Made by a program: the position numbers and the translations under genes. A stretch of 64,000 bases of DNA. Source: Euphorbia lathyris (lineage: Eukaryota > Streptophyta > Magnoliopsida > Malpighiales > Euphorbiaceae). Of this stretch, positions 21,122 through 32,697 are shown in pieces (within the stretch, counting starts at the first letter, position 1; every line of letters starts with the position of its first letter). The stretch spans positions 131,691,929 to 131,755,928 of the forward strand of contig NC_088911.1 of assembly GCF_963576675.1 (NCBI RefSeq). The letters run 5' to 3'. Under the pieces are notes generated by a model. That model ran no database searches. It was given only the letters and a program-made list of their open reading frames with translations, and had not been told where the DNA came from.

Positions 21122-21569
21122 GAAGAGAGATTAAGAAGAGAGACTAGTGAAACTTTTTTATGACTCTAATTTGTGTGGGCACAAGTATTTTGCATTTGTA
21201 TGTTTTATTCTGAGTTCCAATGAACTGTGTTTTTTATTCTGTTCAAATGTCATGCTTGTCAATGCACATTAACATAAACAAATTGAACAAAAAAATACTC
21301 AGTATACATAATAACGAGTAAATCAAACTGAGTATTCAAGCATTTCTGAAAGCTGGCCTAGACTCAAAATAAATTAGAACTGAATCTAGTCAGTACACAC
21401 ATCCTTAGTTTGTCTCAAAATAAAATCTTGGAAGGTTTAAGAGGTAAATTAACAGATGCAACCCTTACTGGGGAGAAATTTCAGAAACATGAAAAATAAA
21501 TCAATCATGGGGAATTTCAAAACTGAGTTCCATAATTATGCATTTTGCCAACATCAAAATGAGGGAGTT
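21122..21569 (+). other. copia A 3' noncoding region and polypurine tract
   Basis: No ORF. It contains three purine tracts spaced over about 110 bp (TTACTGGGGAGA near 21466, TCATGGGG near 21507, and the PPT AAAATGAGGGAGTT at 21556-21569 abutting the LTR). The same three tracts occur in copies B and C. Confidence 0.65.
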
Positions 21570-23049
21570 TGTTGAAACACCTTTCCACAAGATTTTGATT
21601 TGACAAAATCATCCATGATTAAGGGACAATTAAATTTAAGTGCTTTATTTTAATTGTACTAATCCGTTTGTTCAATGTTGAGTATAAATATAAATAAAGA
21701 TAAATATAAAAAGTAAGACAGGAAGCAGTCAGCATGAGATGAACAGAACAAGCTAAGTAGAATGAAGGACAACATAGAAGCCTAAAGTATCAAGCTGAGT
21801 GGAATCAACCTTAGCATCAAGAGACTAAGACATAAAAGTCCAACAAAGAGAAGCGAAATGCAACTCAGCATAAGAAACAACAACAACAACTATCTTACGA
21901 AGCTGAGCTGACTAAAAACATACTTAGCCTAGGAATTGCCAAAGACAATGATTTACGCAATAGAAGCTGAGTGATTCTTCAGGACAGCATGAAAAAGTCA
22001 TTTGCTAAAAGACAATGATTACCGCCCCTCTGTACTAATAATTGAATCCTTGGAAATACGCAGAAGACACATTCCGAGATGTATGGGTCAATGGATTATT
22101 GGTAAAGGACAACTGACACAAAAAGACAAGCCAGACATAAGAAGACAAGCCTGATGTCTGAAGGAATGCAGAGGAAGGGAATGGCCGGGACAGTCTGAAG
22201 CTGACCAGAATCTGTCCCTTAAAAGAGCCGTTTCAACATCAACGGCTAAATCATTTCAAAAATGATCCATCACAGATTTTCCTATATAAGGACAATCAAA
22301 CTTCTTGGATCATTGTCGATTTACAAAAAGAAAAGTACAAGAAGAGAAAAGATACAAAAGCACTTAGATACAAAAAGAGATCTTACACCCATCTTCCATT
22401 CTTTGTGTAAATGCTAGAGTGATTACTTGTAATCTTCTAAAGTGTTCTTTATTCGAAAAGGAACAAGTGTTTATCAATTGTAACATTGAGAGTGTTGTGC
22501 TGAGTGTTTGGTTGTAAACATTCAGTGGTAGAGAAATCTAGGTGCTGGGTTGTAGCACTTAATAGGAGTTGAGTAGACGAATAGAGGAAGGTACTCTTGC
22601 ATACTCAACTGCCTTGTAATCGGTTTGTGCTCTACCTTTAAAGAGCTCAGTATTGGATTCTAAAAGCCCGGAGGACTCTAGGGACTAGACGTAGGCAGAG
22701 AGGCCGAACCAGGATAAGTGATACTGAGTAATCTCTAAACTCTCTCTCAATATATATATTTGCATGTGTTGTGTGTTAAGTTTATTCATCATACAAAATT
22801 GTTTTAAAGTTGATTCTGAGTTATTTCAAGTGCTGAGTTAGAAACTGACCTCCAAGAGTGTCAATATCTAACATACAAATAAAACAGCCTTAGTCAATAT
22901 CTGGCTGAAGCTGTCTTGTAACATATCTGGCCAAGCTGACCAAAAGCTGAGTTGACAAACTCACCAAATAACTAAGTCAGCATATTAATTAAACGAAAAA
23001 AGTTATAATAGTTCCTAACCCCCCTGGAACTAATCATACGGGACCAACA
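21570..23049 (+). repeat. 3' LTR of copia A
   Basis: It starts TGTTGAAACACC right after the PPT and ends GGGACCAACA. It contains TATATAAG (22283-22290), many CTGAGT words, and a hairpin GATTTTG-ATTTGA-CAAAATC near its start. It is homologous over its length to the LTRs of B and C but is the most diverged. Confidence 0.93.
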
Positions 23050-23979
23050 AGCACCACTCTCTCAATTTTTACACTTGATACAAATTTGTTCTTTCTAGAT
23101 GAAGAAAAGTTTAGATGAATACAAATTCAATCTAGACTTTTACACAGAGATAGAAATTTGGTGTAAGATTTTCTTTTCTTGTTTGAATGTGCTTTATATG
23201 TATGCTCTTTTTCTTTTGTACTTCGGCAAAGGATCCAAGAGTTGAACTTGTCCTTTTATAGTGAATTCCTGATGCCTTAATCATTTGATGTATCCGTTGA
23301 ATTCAAACGGTCTTCTTGCGTCATTCACTGGTCAGCATACAGTTTTGCAAGCCAATCTTGTCGTCTGAATTTAGCAGGCGTCAGGCTTGTCTTCTTCCGC
23401 CAGATTCATCTTCTAGCGTCAGTTTCGTCTTTTAGCCAGAGGCCAGTTGACCCATGCGTCTCGAAACTATCTCCTTGCGTAATTCCAAAGCTTCTGAATT
23501 GGCGTAGATCTCTGTCGGATCTTGTCTTTTAGCAAATGGATCATTGGCGCTGTCTTGATGAACACTCAGCTTGACTCTAATAGACGTTGCCTTTGACCTT
23601 TGTCTCTGGTGATGCTGAGTCATGTTCTACTAAGCTTCTTCGGTCAGCTTCGTCTTCAAGCATTTGTTTTGAAGAAGACTTTTCTTCTATTATGCTGAGT
23701 CGTGTTCTACTCAGCTTCTTCGAGCAACTTCGTCTTCAAGTGTTTGTTCTGAAGAGGACTTTTCTTCTATTGTGCTGAGTCGTGTTCTACTCAGCTTCCG
23801 TGCCTCATGCTGACTTCATTTTGTCGTACTTTTTTATTTCTGTTCACTTATAATTATACTCAACATTGAACAAACACATTAGTACAATTAAATCATAACA
23901 CTTAAATTTCATTGCCTTAATCATGGATTAACTTAAATAATTTTGTCAAATCAAAATTATGTGGAAAGGTGTTTCAACA
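23050..23979 (-). repeat. partial copia-family LTR, opposite orientation (copy D)
   Basis: Read on the minus strand it starts TGTTGAAACACC (23979 downward) and follows the family LTR for about 930 bp until it meets the end of the copia A 3' LTR. Its right flank is not a polypurine tract, so it is a 5' LTR or a solo LTR rather than a 3' LTR. The simplest reading is that copia A inserted into this LTR. AGCAC (23050-23054) would then be A's TSD and the rest of D would lie left of the window. Confidence 0.8.
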
Positions 23980-25252
23980 GTAATAACCTCGTTTATGTAA
24001 TAACTTCTTTCGGTCCCGACTTGGGCCAATGGACTAAAGTAATAACCTCGCTAAATGCATTAAGTAATAAAAATATTTAAATCCTTAAGGGCCCAATGAA
24101 AATATAAATTAATAATTATTGAATTACATACAATATATATAACCAAAACCTTTCAATCAATCAACTAGAAGTCATTTCTTCTGGAAAAAATGCATCTATA
24201 GTTGATTGTTTTTTCTTTCCACCTAAACCAAAATGAACACTATCCTTAACTTTTTATAGTGCAAACACAACTTCGGGTCATGGGTTCGAATCACATTCGG
24301 GTCTGGTGGGGATTTTTCTTTCTTCTTTAATGTAAGCGCATTGTGCGCAAATTTTGTTTTAAAAAAAATTAAATAATCTTTTTATAGATAAATATAATAA
24401 TATAATTAAATTAATATATTATATTTTTTATCAGTAAAAAATAATGAAGTGACACCTCAGCTCCATCGTTACTGTTTTATATTATATATAGATATGCAGA
24501 GAATTAGAGAAATTTTAGAGATTAATTTAAATTATGTAGAACTTTTAGATATAGATATGCAGAGAATTAGAGAGATTTTAGGGATTAATTTAAATTCTGT
24601 AGAACTCTTAGATATAGTACGGATAAAATAATCTTTTTATAAATAAATATAATAATATAACTAAAAGTTAATATATTATATTTTATATTATATTTTTCAT
24701 CAGTAAAAAAGGAGGAAGTGATACCCCAACTCCATTATTACTGTTTTATATTATATGTAGATGACAAATAAGAACATAGTAAAGTCTTTCTTTTGGATTA
24801 AAAGGTAGCAATTAAGGGTAAAAATGCTCTCTAAAAAATGGAACAATAAGTTTTATAAAACCAGTTTTTTCAAAATTAGCTTTTTGGATCCAATAAGTTC
24901 TTTCAAACTTCTCTTCACCAAACACCACTATTAGAAGTTTGAGTCAAAACCTCTAAAATGATTTAAACCTCTAATTTTACTCCTCTTTACGAAGATAGCC
25001 GAAACAAACCCACTTTCATTTAACTAAGTTGAGCTTCACATTTTGACTCAATTTATGTGAGGACTGATTTGATGAAAATTGAATAATTAGAGGGCTTTAT
25101 TGCTGATTAGTGTAGAATATGGGCTAATTGATTTTCACACTATAGTTCAGGGGCCAAATGATATTTATGCCAATTAAGCTCCCTCTCTAACTCCATCATA
25201 GTCATCTTCCTGTCTAAAACCCTCGTCTTTACTGGTACAATTAGGGAAGAAG
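23980..25252. other. AT-rich intergenic region upstream of PRL1 with local duplications
   Basis: No gene seen. About 24370-24490 is duplicated at about 24625-24760 (both contain AATAATCTTTTTATA and later TCAGTAAAAAA). Between them a 63-bp unit beginning GATATGCAGAGAATTAGAG is repeated in tandem (24491-24553, 24554-24616). About 24830-25012 resembles the right half of the MITE at 33113-33426 (TTTTTTCAAAATTAGC, CACCAAACACCAC) and is probably a relic. PRL1's promoter must lie in the last few hundred bases, but I see no clear core element. Confidence 0.55.
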
Positions 25253-28200
25253 ATGCCAGGGCCGACGATGGAGATGGAGCCAATAGAACCACAATCATTG
25301 AAGAAACTCAGTTTGAAATCACTGAAGCGAGCTCTTGATCTCTTCTCTCCAATTCACGGCCAACTAGCTCCGCCTGATACAGAAAGGTTACCACAAAGCC
25401 CTAATTTCATGTTTTTCGCATTTTAATTGTATTTTGTTATTTGAAGCTAATTGGGGTTTCTTATTTTTTTTCAGTAAAAAAATTCGCTTGAGCCATAAGG
25501 TTAGTGAACTTCAGTTCATATATTGGTTTTAGGTATGGTTTTATCGTTTATCACATTCTTTGCTTTTAAGTATATCGACCAAGTTTGGTCGATAACATGA
25601 TTCTTACATGTCAAGGTTCACAGGGACTAGTCTTGAATTTCGGTTTGATTTCAGATTTTTTGTGCAGATAAATATCGAGTATAAAGGAATTAAAAGCTTA
25701 GGTGACCTTCCGCGAGCAGTTAATTCTGCTGCAAGTGGGCAACAATCTTCAGCTCCTTCCAATGTCCTCGCTCTTCCAGGTAGTAGTTTGTTTTTGTTTT
25801 TCTCTATAATGTTTGGTAAAGGCAAAAGATTTTCTCCATCACATACTTTTTCAATTAGCATAGTATTTCTTTGCTTCTGAATGTATGTCTATGTCTACTG
25901 TTGTTATTCAGGTCCAGAGGATTCTAAGGAGCCACAGAAGAGTGGGATTCATAATGCATTAGTAGTCGGTCCGTCTCTGCAACCAAAGGGAGTGTGAGTA
26001 CCCCAACCTATGCCAACAGCTTCTGTGTTCTCTCTCTTCATATGATTTTTCCATCTATATGAAGTCAAGTCACTATCCTTAACATTATTGTATCTTCTGA
26101 ATAAAGCTTTTGTTGCTGATGTTGCTGTTTGTTTCTGTGGTTTTATCAGAAATGACGGTGGTCCTCATGGGAAAAGTAATGCTCTGATTCCAGGTTCCGG
26201 GTCATCTGAAAGGTTTCTTTTTTTTCTTTTCCTCCATATTGTACCTATTATTCCTGATAATCTTTGAAGCAGATATACTTCTGAAACGATGTTTCATGCT
26301 CTATATGTGTGGATACTCGACTGGCTATGTTAGCACTCCATAGCTATAGCTTCCAACTTAATAAGTTTTACTCATCACAACAATGAATTTCAAGAAAAAT
26401 CAATTTTGGACTTGAAGGTTTGAATTCTATGTGCGTAAAGCCCTTAATTTCCTGTCATTCTAGCCATCATAAAACCTCATTAAGAGCACCACTGGTAGTA
26501 TGTCATTTATAGTCAATATCCTCAACCAGGGAAAAGAGATTATTTTGAATTAATGTTATATGTACTTGAGGAGCATGAATTGATATTTTGTGAGGTGATT
26601 TTTTTAATATTATTGTATTCCTAGGACCGATGTTTCCTAATAATATGTTATGTCAGCTCTAACCTATATGCTTTCCATCTTATAGGAATTTCTCAACATC
26701 TGCTATAATAGAAAGAATTCTGAGCAAATGGCCCCGTCCTGTCTGGCATGCTCCATGGAAGAACTACAGGGTATATATTTCCAGACTGTTTTTGAGACGC
26801 TAGATGGCAGACGCATGTTTCCCTTGATTGAACCTGTAAATTACAATAAATACATCATCTTTTGAAGTTCGGCAAATTTTCCTTATGTGTCATTTTGTTA
26901 GTCAAAAGTTCTCACTGTCATGATAATCGAATTCATTTTCCTGCTTCTGTTGAGAACTAATAAATTATAATTGATAGTATTGGTAATTCCTCTTAAATTT
27001 ATGGCCTCTTTAAACTATTGTTTTGCTTGATATATTTGAAAGCAAAATGCTAGCAACAGTTGGTAGTTTCACTCTCCTCATTACAGACTCTCTCATTAGG
27101 TGAATTCACTTTGAGAAAGAAAGAGAATAAAATCATCCAACATAAGGGTGAGTGTTATGGAGAGTGATGCTGGAAATTGGTACTAGCATTTCCCTAGTTG
27201 TATTGTAAACAAATACGGTCTATGTTGGTCTTGATGTGGTAATTCTGTACAACTACGTGGGTGTTTGACATATTTTTCAACTGATCACGCAGGTTATTAG
27301 TGGCCATTTGGGATGGGTGAGATCTATTGCATTTGATCCAAGTAATACATGGTTCTGTACTGGTTCTGCTGATCGAACGATCAAGGTATTAAATTTTATT
27401 TATTTATATACTGTTGGATTGGTTTGATATGAACATGGTCTCATAATCTGTTTGTTTCCCTGTCTATCTGCCCATGTATGCGTATGATTGGAATTCAATT
27501 TAATCATTTATTTACTATCTCTGGCACCAGTTTTCTAGCTGTACAGGTGAATGGAATGATTAACAAGTTTATAAGTTATATGGACATATGCTTCGGAGCC
27601 TTCCAACATCCAGAAGATCATATATATATTGAAGAAGTGTTTTGAAATTTTTGCCAGTAAATGTAGAGTATTAGACACCTGCTTGTGGAAATGGAAAGAG
27701 CCAAGAAAAACCAATTTCTGTCATGACCTGTCTCGGGGATTTTATTGCTGATAGGGATTTTTAATGAATTCTGTTAAATTCGAATTTCTTGTTCTACCGT
27801 TACACCCTCAATGCAATAATTTAACTAGGAAAATATTGGATTTGCCTCATTTATGGTAGCAATATCTGAGGGTTTTTCTTGTCCTCTTGAATTGTGGTTG
27901 ACCAGATTTGGGATGTAGCAAGTGGGAGGTTAAAGCTCACACTGACTGGGCACATTGAACAAGTCCGAGGTTAGTTGAGATCATTGCTGATGCCAAGTTG
28001 CTATTGATTAATCATGCTGTCAAATATAAATATTGATACCTCTTATTCGCTTTGTAGGTCTTGCGATTAGCCAAAGACATACATACATGTTTTCTGCTGG
28101 TGATGACAAACAGGTGAAATGCTGGGATCTTGAACAGAATAAGGTGAGACACTTTACCTAGTTCACTTATTTATTGATCGACCATTTCAAGGAACCACGG

Positions 28201-31200
28201 TTTATGTGACTGACTGTTGACAATAAACTTGTTTTGTATAGGTTGTCCGGTCGTATCATGGGCATCTAAGCGGTGTCTACTGCTTGGCTGTTCATCCTAC
28301 CATCGATCTTTTGCTAACTGGGGGGCGTGATTCTGTTTGCCGGGTATGAACTTTTTTCTCAATTGTTGATATCACTTCATGGGTCGTTGATGCTGTATAA
28401 TTGTATATCATCTAAGCAGTGTGTAAGTTTTTGTAGCATATGAGACTAAAAAGATGATAATATGTGAGAAAATTTCAGGTCTGGGATGTGCGTACCAAAG
28501 TTCAAGTGTTTGCACTGGCTGGGCATGATAATACAGTATGCTCAGTTTTTACTCGACCGACGGTATGGAAACTTCCCTTTTTTTGCCTCTTTTGTTCTGG
28601 ATTCAGTGAAAGCATCCTAGTATTAGTATTTGAACGAAATTTTTATATGATACATGCTACTTAAGATGAGACAAACAAATAAATTATGTGTACGGGTTTA
28701 AGTTACTGTACCTGTTTTATCATATGTTGTATGACATTGTTGGTATAACTACGCTTGCTATTATTTTCAGGATCCACAAGTTGTCACTGGCTCCCATGAC
28801 ACAACCATTAAGTTCTGGGACCTTAGATATGGTAATTCACTTTACCGGTAAAATATGTCCATAGCCTCTAAACTATAATGCTACTATAGTTCCTAAACTT
28901 CATTTCGTGACATAAAAATACGTGAACTTTACATTCCATTAACATAAACTCCAATCAACAAAAAAATCTGTAATTTTTTTTTAACAAAATGATTACTTGG
29001 ACAAGTTTGACTGTATCATTGACTCTTCTTTTTATCAACATCACCATAAAGTATGATCAAATATCTATTTTTCCCTCATCATTTTGTTAATTTTTAATAG
29101 ATTCTTGTTGATATAGAGTTTAAACAGTATTGTAAAGTTCAAGGATTTTTTTATGTCAAGAAAAGTTTAGGGGTTATAATGTTAGTATCATTATAGCTAA
29201 CGGGCCATGAGTGTTTTCTCTTATTCAATAGTTTATGTGTTTTCTTAGCACAACAGTTCTCTTTGCCTTACAGGCAAGACTATGGTAACTCTCACACACC
29301 ACAAGAAATCTGTTCGAGCCATGGCAATGCATCCTTCCGAGTAAGTCTTTGTATCTCATCTGTTAATTTTGTCAATAATAAATATTACAATATCTGGTGA
29401 TTTTTCTGTAAGTTCTGTTCATACTTATTTGATGTTGTTCAGGCATGCCTTTGCATCTGCATCAGCTGACAATATAAAGAAATTTACTCTTCCAAAAGGA
29501 GAATTCATGCACAATATGCTGTAAGTTGTCAACCGTGCAATGGTTGTTGCTTTGCTTATATTCAAGATATGCAATAATTCTTTTAAATGTATCTGTTATG
29601 AGCATTTATGTTATGTTACATGGAAACTGAAACGAAAACGAACACTGAGAAACGATATTTGTAAAAGTTATAGGAAATGGGAACGTAGGAAAATGTGTAA
29701 ATAATGATCTAAAATTTTTTAGGGGGGTGTATTGAACTTGTGATTAGCATTGATCAACTTTTGAAAACATATTACATTGGGCGAGTTTCCAATATTTAAA
29801 ATGATGGAAATGTGATGCGAAACATTTAGTATAAGTTTCTGAAATTTTTGGCTTCTGAAATGTGAAACGCTTCAAAATCAAAGTTTCCGTGCAACATAGG
29901 GTAGTGCTATACTGAAGTAAGTATGAATCTGTGCTTCTTTGTTATCTTTCAAGTCTATGTTGTCAAGTTGTATCCTGAAGCTTTTTTTTTTTTTTTTTTT
30001 TTTTTAATGATGTGATCAGCTCCCAGCAGAAAACCATAATTAACGCAATGGCTATCAACGAGGATGGTGTAATGGCTACAGGAGGTATGACTTAATTTCT
30101 TCTATTATTTTTATGTTGTCCAACTTCTTACTTTCTTGGCTGATCCAAAAAGGAATTAGGCCGACAGCATGACATGAACCAAACACGAATTTAGTGGGTT
30201 TTTGGATGTTCAGAAATATTACTATATCCACTTATATTTTTAAATGTCACCACCATTAACAGAGATAGTAAAATTGCATGTTACTCGTGAAAACAACAAT
30301 TATGACAAAAAAAAATTATGTCGGATTAGGATTGACTCATTTGATACTAATATGATAATTGACACGATAAAAACATGACCCACTTACACGAATTGCCACC
30401 CCTAGATTTGAGTAAGCCGAAGAACCTGTTCCATGGTAATCTTAAACAAGCTCCACCTGTTCCATTGTCTTCTTTTTTCAACACATTTTTCCTGACATAA
30501 CAAGGCACGGAGTGTGAAACTTGTGTGCCGCTTAATCCCCAATCTCCAATTTAATTATAAAGAATTTTTTTGATATGCAGCTGCAGTTTTTGTGCACTTA
30601 TAAGAAATTAGTATTGTGTTTCTGTAATTGTAGGTGACAATGGAAGTATGTGGTTTTGGGACTGGAAAAGTGGTCATAATTTTCAGCAAGATCAAACTAT
30701 TGTACAGCCTGGTATGTCTTGTTGCCTCTCTTGCTCTCCGTTTTTCGGAATTAAGGATCGATTTGGTGCTTGAAGTTCCAAGTAGGATCAATTAGTTCAA
30801 AATCAAATTTGGATCTTCAACTTGGTTAGGATCAAATTAGTTCAAAATGACACATTTCAGCATAGGTAATCATACGTGTCACTAACAATCATATACTGTC
30901 ACGTCATTATGAGTAATTTTGATCCTAGATGTCAAGTTGAAGGGTCAAATTGTGATATCCGAACTTGATTTTGTACTAAATTGATCTTACTAGCCAACTT
31001 CACGAGGCTAAATTGACCTGTTTCCAATAAATTTTCTTGAGAAATTGGAGTGAACAAAACAATGCTGAATGATATTTGATTACAGGGTCATTGGATAGTG
31101 AGGCTGGTATCTATGCTATGTCATACGATATAACGGGTTCAAGGCTTGTGACGTGTGAAGCCGATAAAACAATCAAAATGTGGAAAGAAGACGAAAATGC

Positions 31201-31258
31201 AACACCAGAAACCCATCCCCTCAATTTCAAGCCTCCTAAAGATATCCGACGGTTCTAA
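25253..31258 (+). CDS. PRL1: PRL1-like WD40 protein (pleiotropic regulatory locus 1), 17 exons, 483 aa
   Basis: Exons joined on GT-AG with consistent phase: 25253-25386, 25475-25499, 25668-25779, 25912-25993, 26150-26212, 26686-26770, 27293-27385, 27906-27969, 28058-28143, 28242-28343, 28479-28562, 28771-28831, 29274-29340, 29443-29520, 30020-30084, 30634-30711, 31086-31258. They total 1452 nt with no internal stop. The N-terminus ([20 protein letters not shown]) and C-terminus (PPKDIRRF) match Arabidopsis PRL1 (about 486 aa) from memory. WD repeats begin near residue 170 with HLGWVRSVAFDPS and SADRTIKIWD, giving a seven-blade propeller ([34 protein letters not shown] and others). Known role: a nuclear component of the spliceosome-associated NineTeen/MAC complex, affecting splicing, sugar/hormone responses and immunity; it is also a DWD-type CUL4 receptor. 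The paralogue PRL2 is hard to exclude without an alignment. Confidence 0.95.
28859..29208. repeat. foldback (MITE-like) element in PRL1 intron 12
   Basis: The left arm contains CTAAACTATAATGCTAC and GACATAAAAATACGTGAAC. The reverse complement of the right arm contains CTATAATGATACTAACATT and GACATAAAAAAATCCTTGAA followed by CTTTACA. Arms are roughly 80-90 nt with small gaps. Exact ends and TSD are not resolved. It explains the length of this intron and leaves both splice sites intact. Confidence 0.65.
30754..31021. repeat. foldback (MITE-like) element in PRL1 intron 16
   Basis: The left arm begins near AGGATCGATTTGGTGCTTGA, with AGGATCAATTAGTTCAAAAT internally. The right arm read in reverse gives AGGTCAATTTAGCCTCGTGA and AAGATCAATTTAGTACAAAA. 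Arms of about 110 nt are imperfect. It fills most of the 374-nt intron. Confidence 0.6.
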
Positions 31259-31775
31259 TTCAATCTTGTCTGAGAATCCCCCTTAAGTATTGAGATTATC
31301 CGACGGATGGATCGATCTTGAAGTATTTGGTGCTTTTGAGTTGAAGCTACTAAAAAGGTAATTGTTTTTGTTCCTGTAGAATATTAATTACTTCATTATA
31401 AGCTTCATGTTGTTGTCATTCAACTTTTTCTCTCTCCTTCATTGTTCATTTCCAATTTCATAAATTGGGATGTGTTTACTGTGTCGGATATCAAATTAAT
31501 GTATACTAAGTTTAACTCTAATACAATTCAAAAAAAATCATGTTATTGTCACAAAAAAAAGGAATCATGTTATTATCGGGTTAACCCGAACTTAACCTAA
31601 AACCTATTGCAGTTATACTTGTGATATTTCGGGTTGGGATGCATTTTATTTGACAGTTTTTTGGATGTTAAATATTATCGGATGGTTTTTGGAAGCACAT
31701 CATGTTATAGCAGTGCAATGTTTCACAGTTTATGTATAGTTTATATATATCACGGTGAATTTTTCCGAAAAAAAA
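31259..31775. other. PRL1 3' UTR and downstream spacer
   Basis: The PRL1 3' UTR starts behind TAA 31256-31258. Its end is not determined; AATTAATGTA and AATACAATTC-type AT stretches near 31490-31530 could hold the poly(A) site. No other gene is seen. Confidence 0.4.
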
Positions 31776-32402
31776 TGTGTCTTCCACGATGATATTTGAT
31801 AAGTGAGATTTTGAGTAAGTGTTTACATGATGTGTCTTCCACAATCGTATTTGATAAGTGAGGAGTGAGTGTTTACATGATATTCTTCTATCTGGAGAAA
31901 TGATTCATTGAAATAATGAGCCATCGATAATATCGACACGTGTTGATATGAGATCGCTATATGTTCGAGAGTTTCTTCATTCAAATTTTGTCCTTGTTGT
32001 GGGATATCTTGTTCGTACACATTTTCTTTTCTTTTTGTTTCTCGAGCCTTTAGTGAGTTGCAGATAAAGTTCAAAAAGATCAAATCTTTGATGGTTATAT
32101 CATAATACATGATTAAGTTGTGCAGACTTCTGGATAGACATCCTATATTTGAACTGAATTTTTCTCGTTAAAGATTTTATTTCTAATTGCTCTGGAAGAA
32201 TTTGAAGATTTTCAACTCATATATCATTTAGGTCGTAGTTAAAAAAATGAAATAAGTGTGAGAAACTCCCAAACATTTGGCGCTTTCAGATGTATCGATA
32301 CCAATAGTGGCTAATTATTTCGATGAATCATTTCTTTAGGTAGAATTAGATTATGTAAACACCTACTCGAAACATCACTTATTAGATTCTATAATGGAAG
32401 AC
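31776..32402. repeat. long foldback element downstream of PRL1
   Basis: The left arm is TGTGTCTTCCAC followed by ATTTGATAAGTGAG, GTGTTTACATGAT, GAAATGATTCATTGAAATAA and GAGAGTTTCT. The reverse complement of 32402 downward gives GTCTTCC, TAATAAGTGATG, GTGTTTACATAAT, GAAATGATTCATCGAAATAA and GGGAGTTTCT in the same order. Arms are about 120-180 bp. The first part of the left arm is also duplicated in tandem (31776-31830 and 31831-31880). The centre codes for nothing recognisable. No TSD was identified. Confidence 0.7.
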
Positions 32403-32697
32403 AATTTTTTTTGAAGGATTTTCTATGATATATCTAATCCATGCATAGTATCACAAAGATGAATACAAATTTTTGATAACCATTTAGTATCGGTAATAGG
32501 TCCGAAAATGTATAAAAAATATCAATTTTTTGATATTTGTAAACCCTGTCGAAGTAAGGAACCATGACATTTTGAGAGAGTTGAAAATGCACTATCTTGT
32601 GAAAGTTTACATACATTTTCCTTTTTTTTTTTTTCCAACACAGACAAAACTCTAGTTTTTTCTCTTTCCAAATGGTAAATATTTCTCAAAACATGAA

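Larger units (their letters stand above)
1..23049 (+). mobile_element. Ty1/copia (Sirevirus-like) LTR retrotransposon, copy A, 5' end outside window
   Basis: The order is gag 3' end (1-630), decayed pol in copia order PR-INT-RT-RNaseH (631-3761), spacer, third ORF (4300-6145 resuming 20090-21121), 3' noncoding, polypurine tract and 3' LTR (21570-23049). The third ORF is interrupted by the gypsy element at 6146-20084 (TSD CAACT). It belongs to the same family as copies B and C by LTR ends (TGTTGAAACACC...GGGACCAACA), coding sequence and third ORF. The Sirevirus affinity is inferred from the pol motifs, the methionine-tRNA primer site seen in B and C, and the extra ORF behind pol. The 5' LTR and most of gag lie left of the window. 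It is not autonomous, because pol has stops and a frameshift. Confidence 0.93.
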
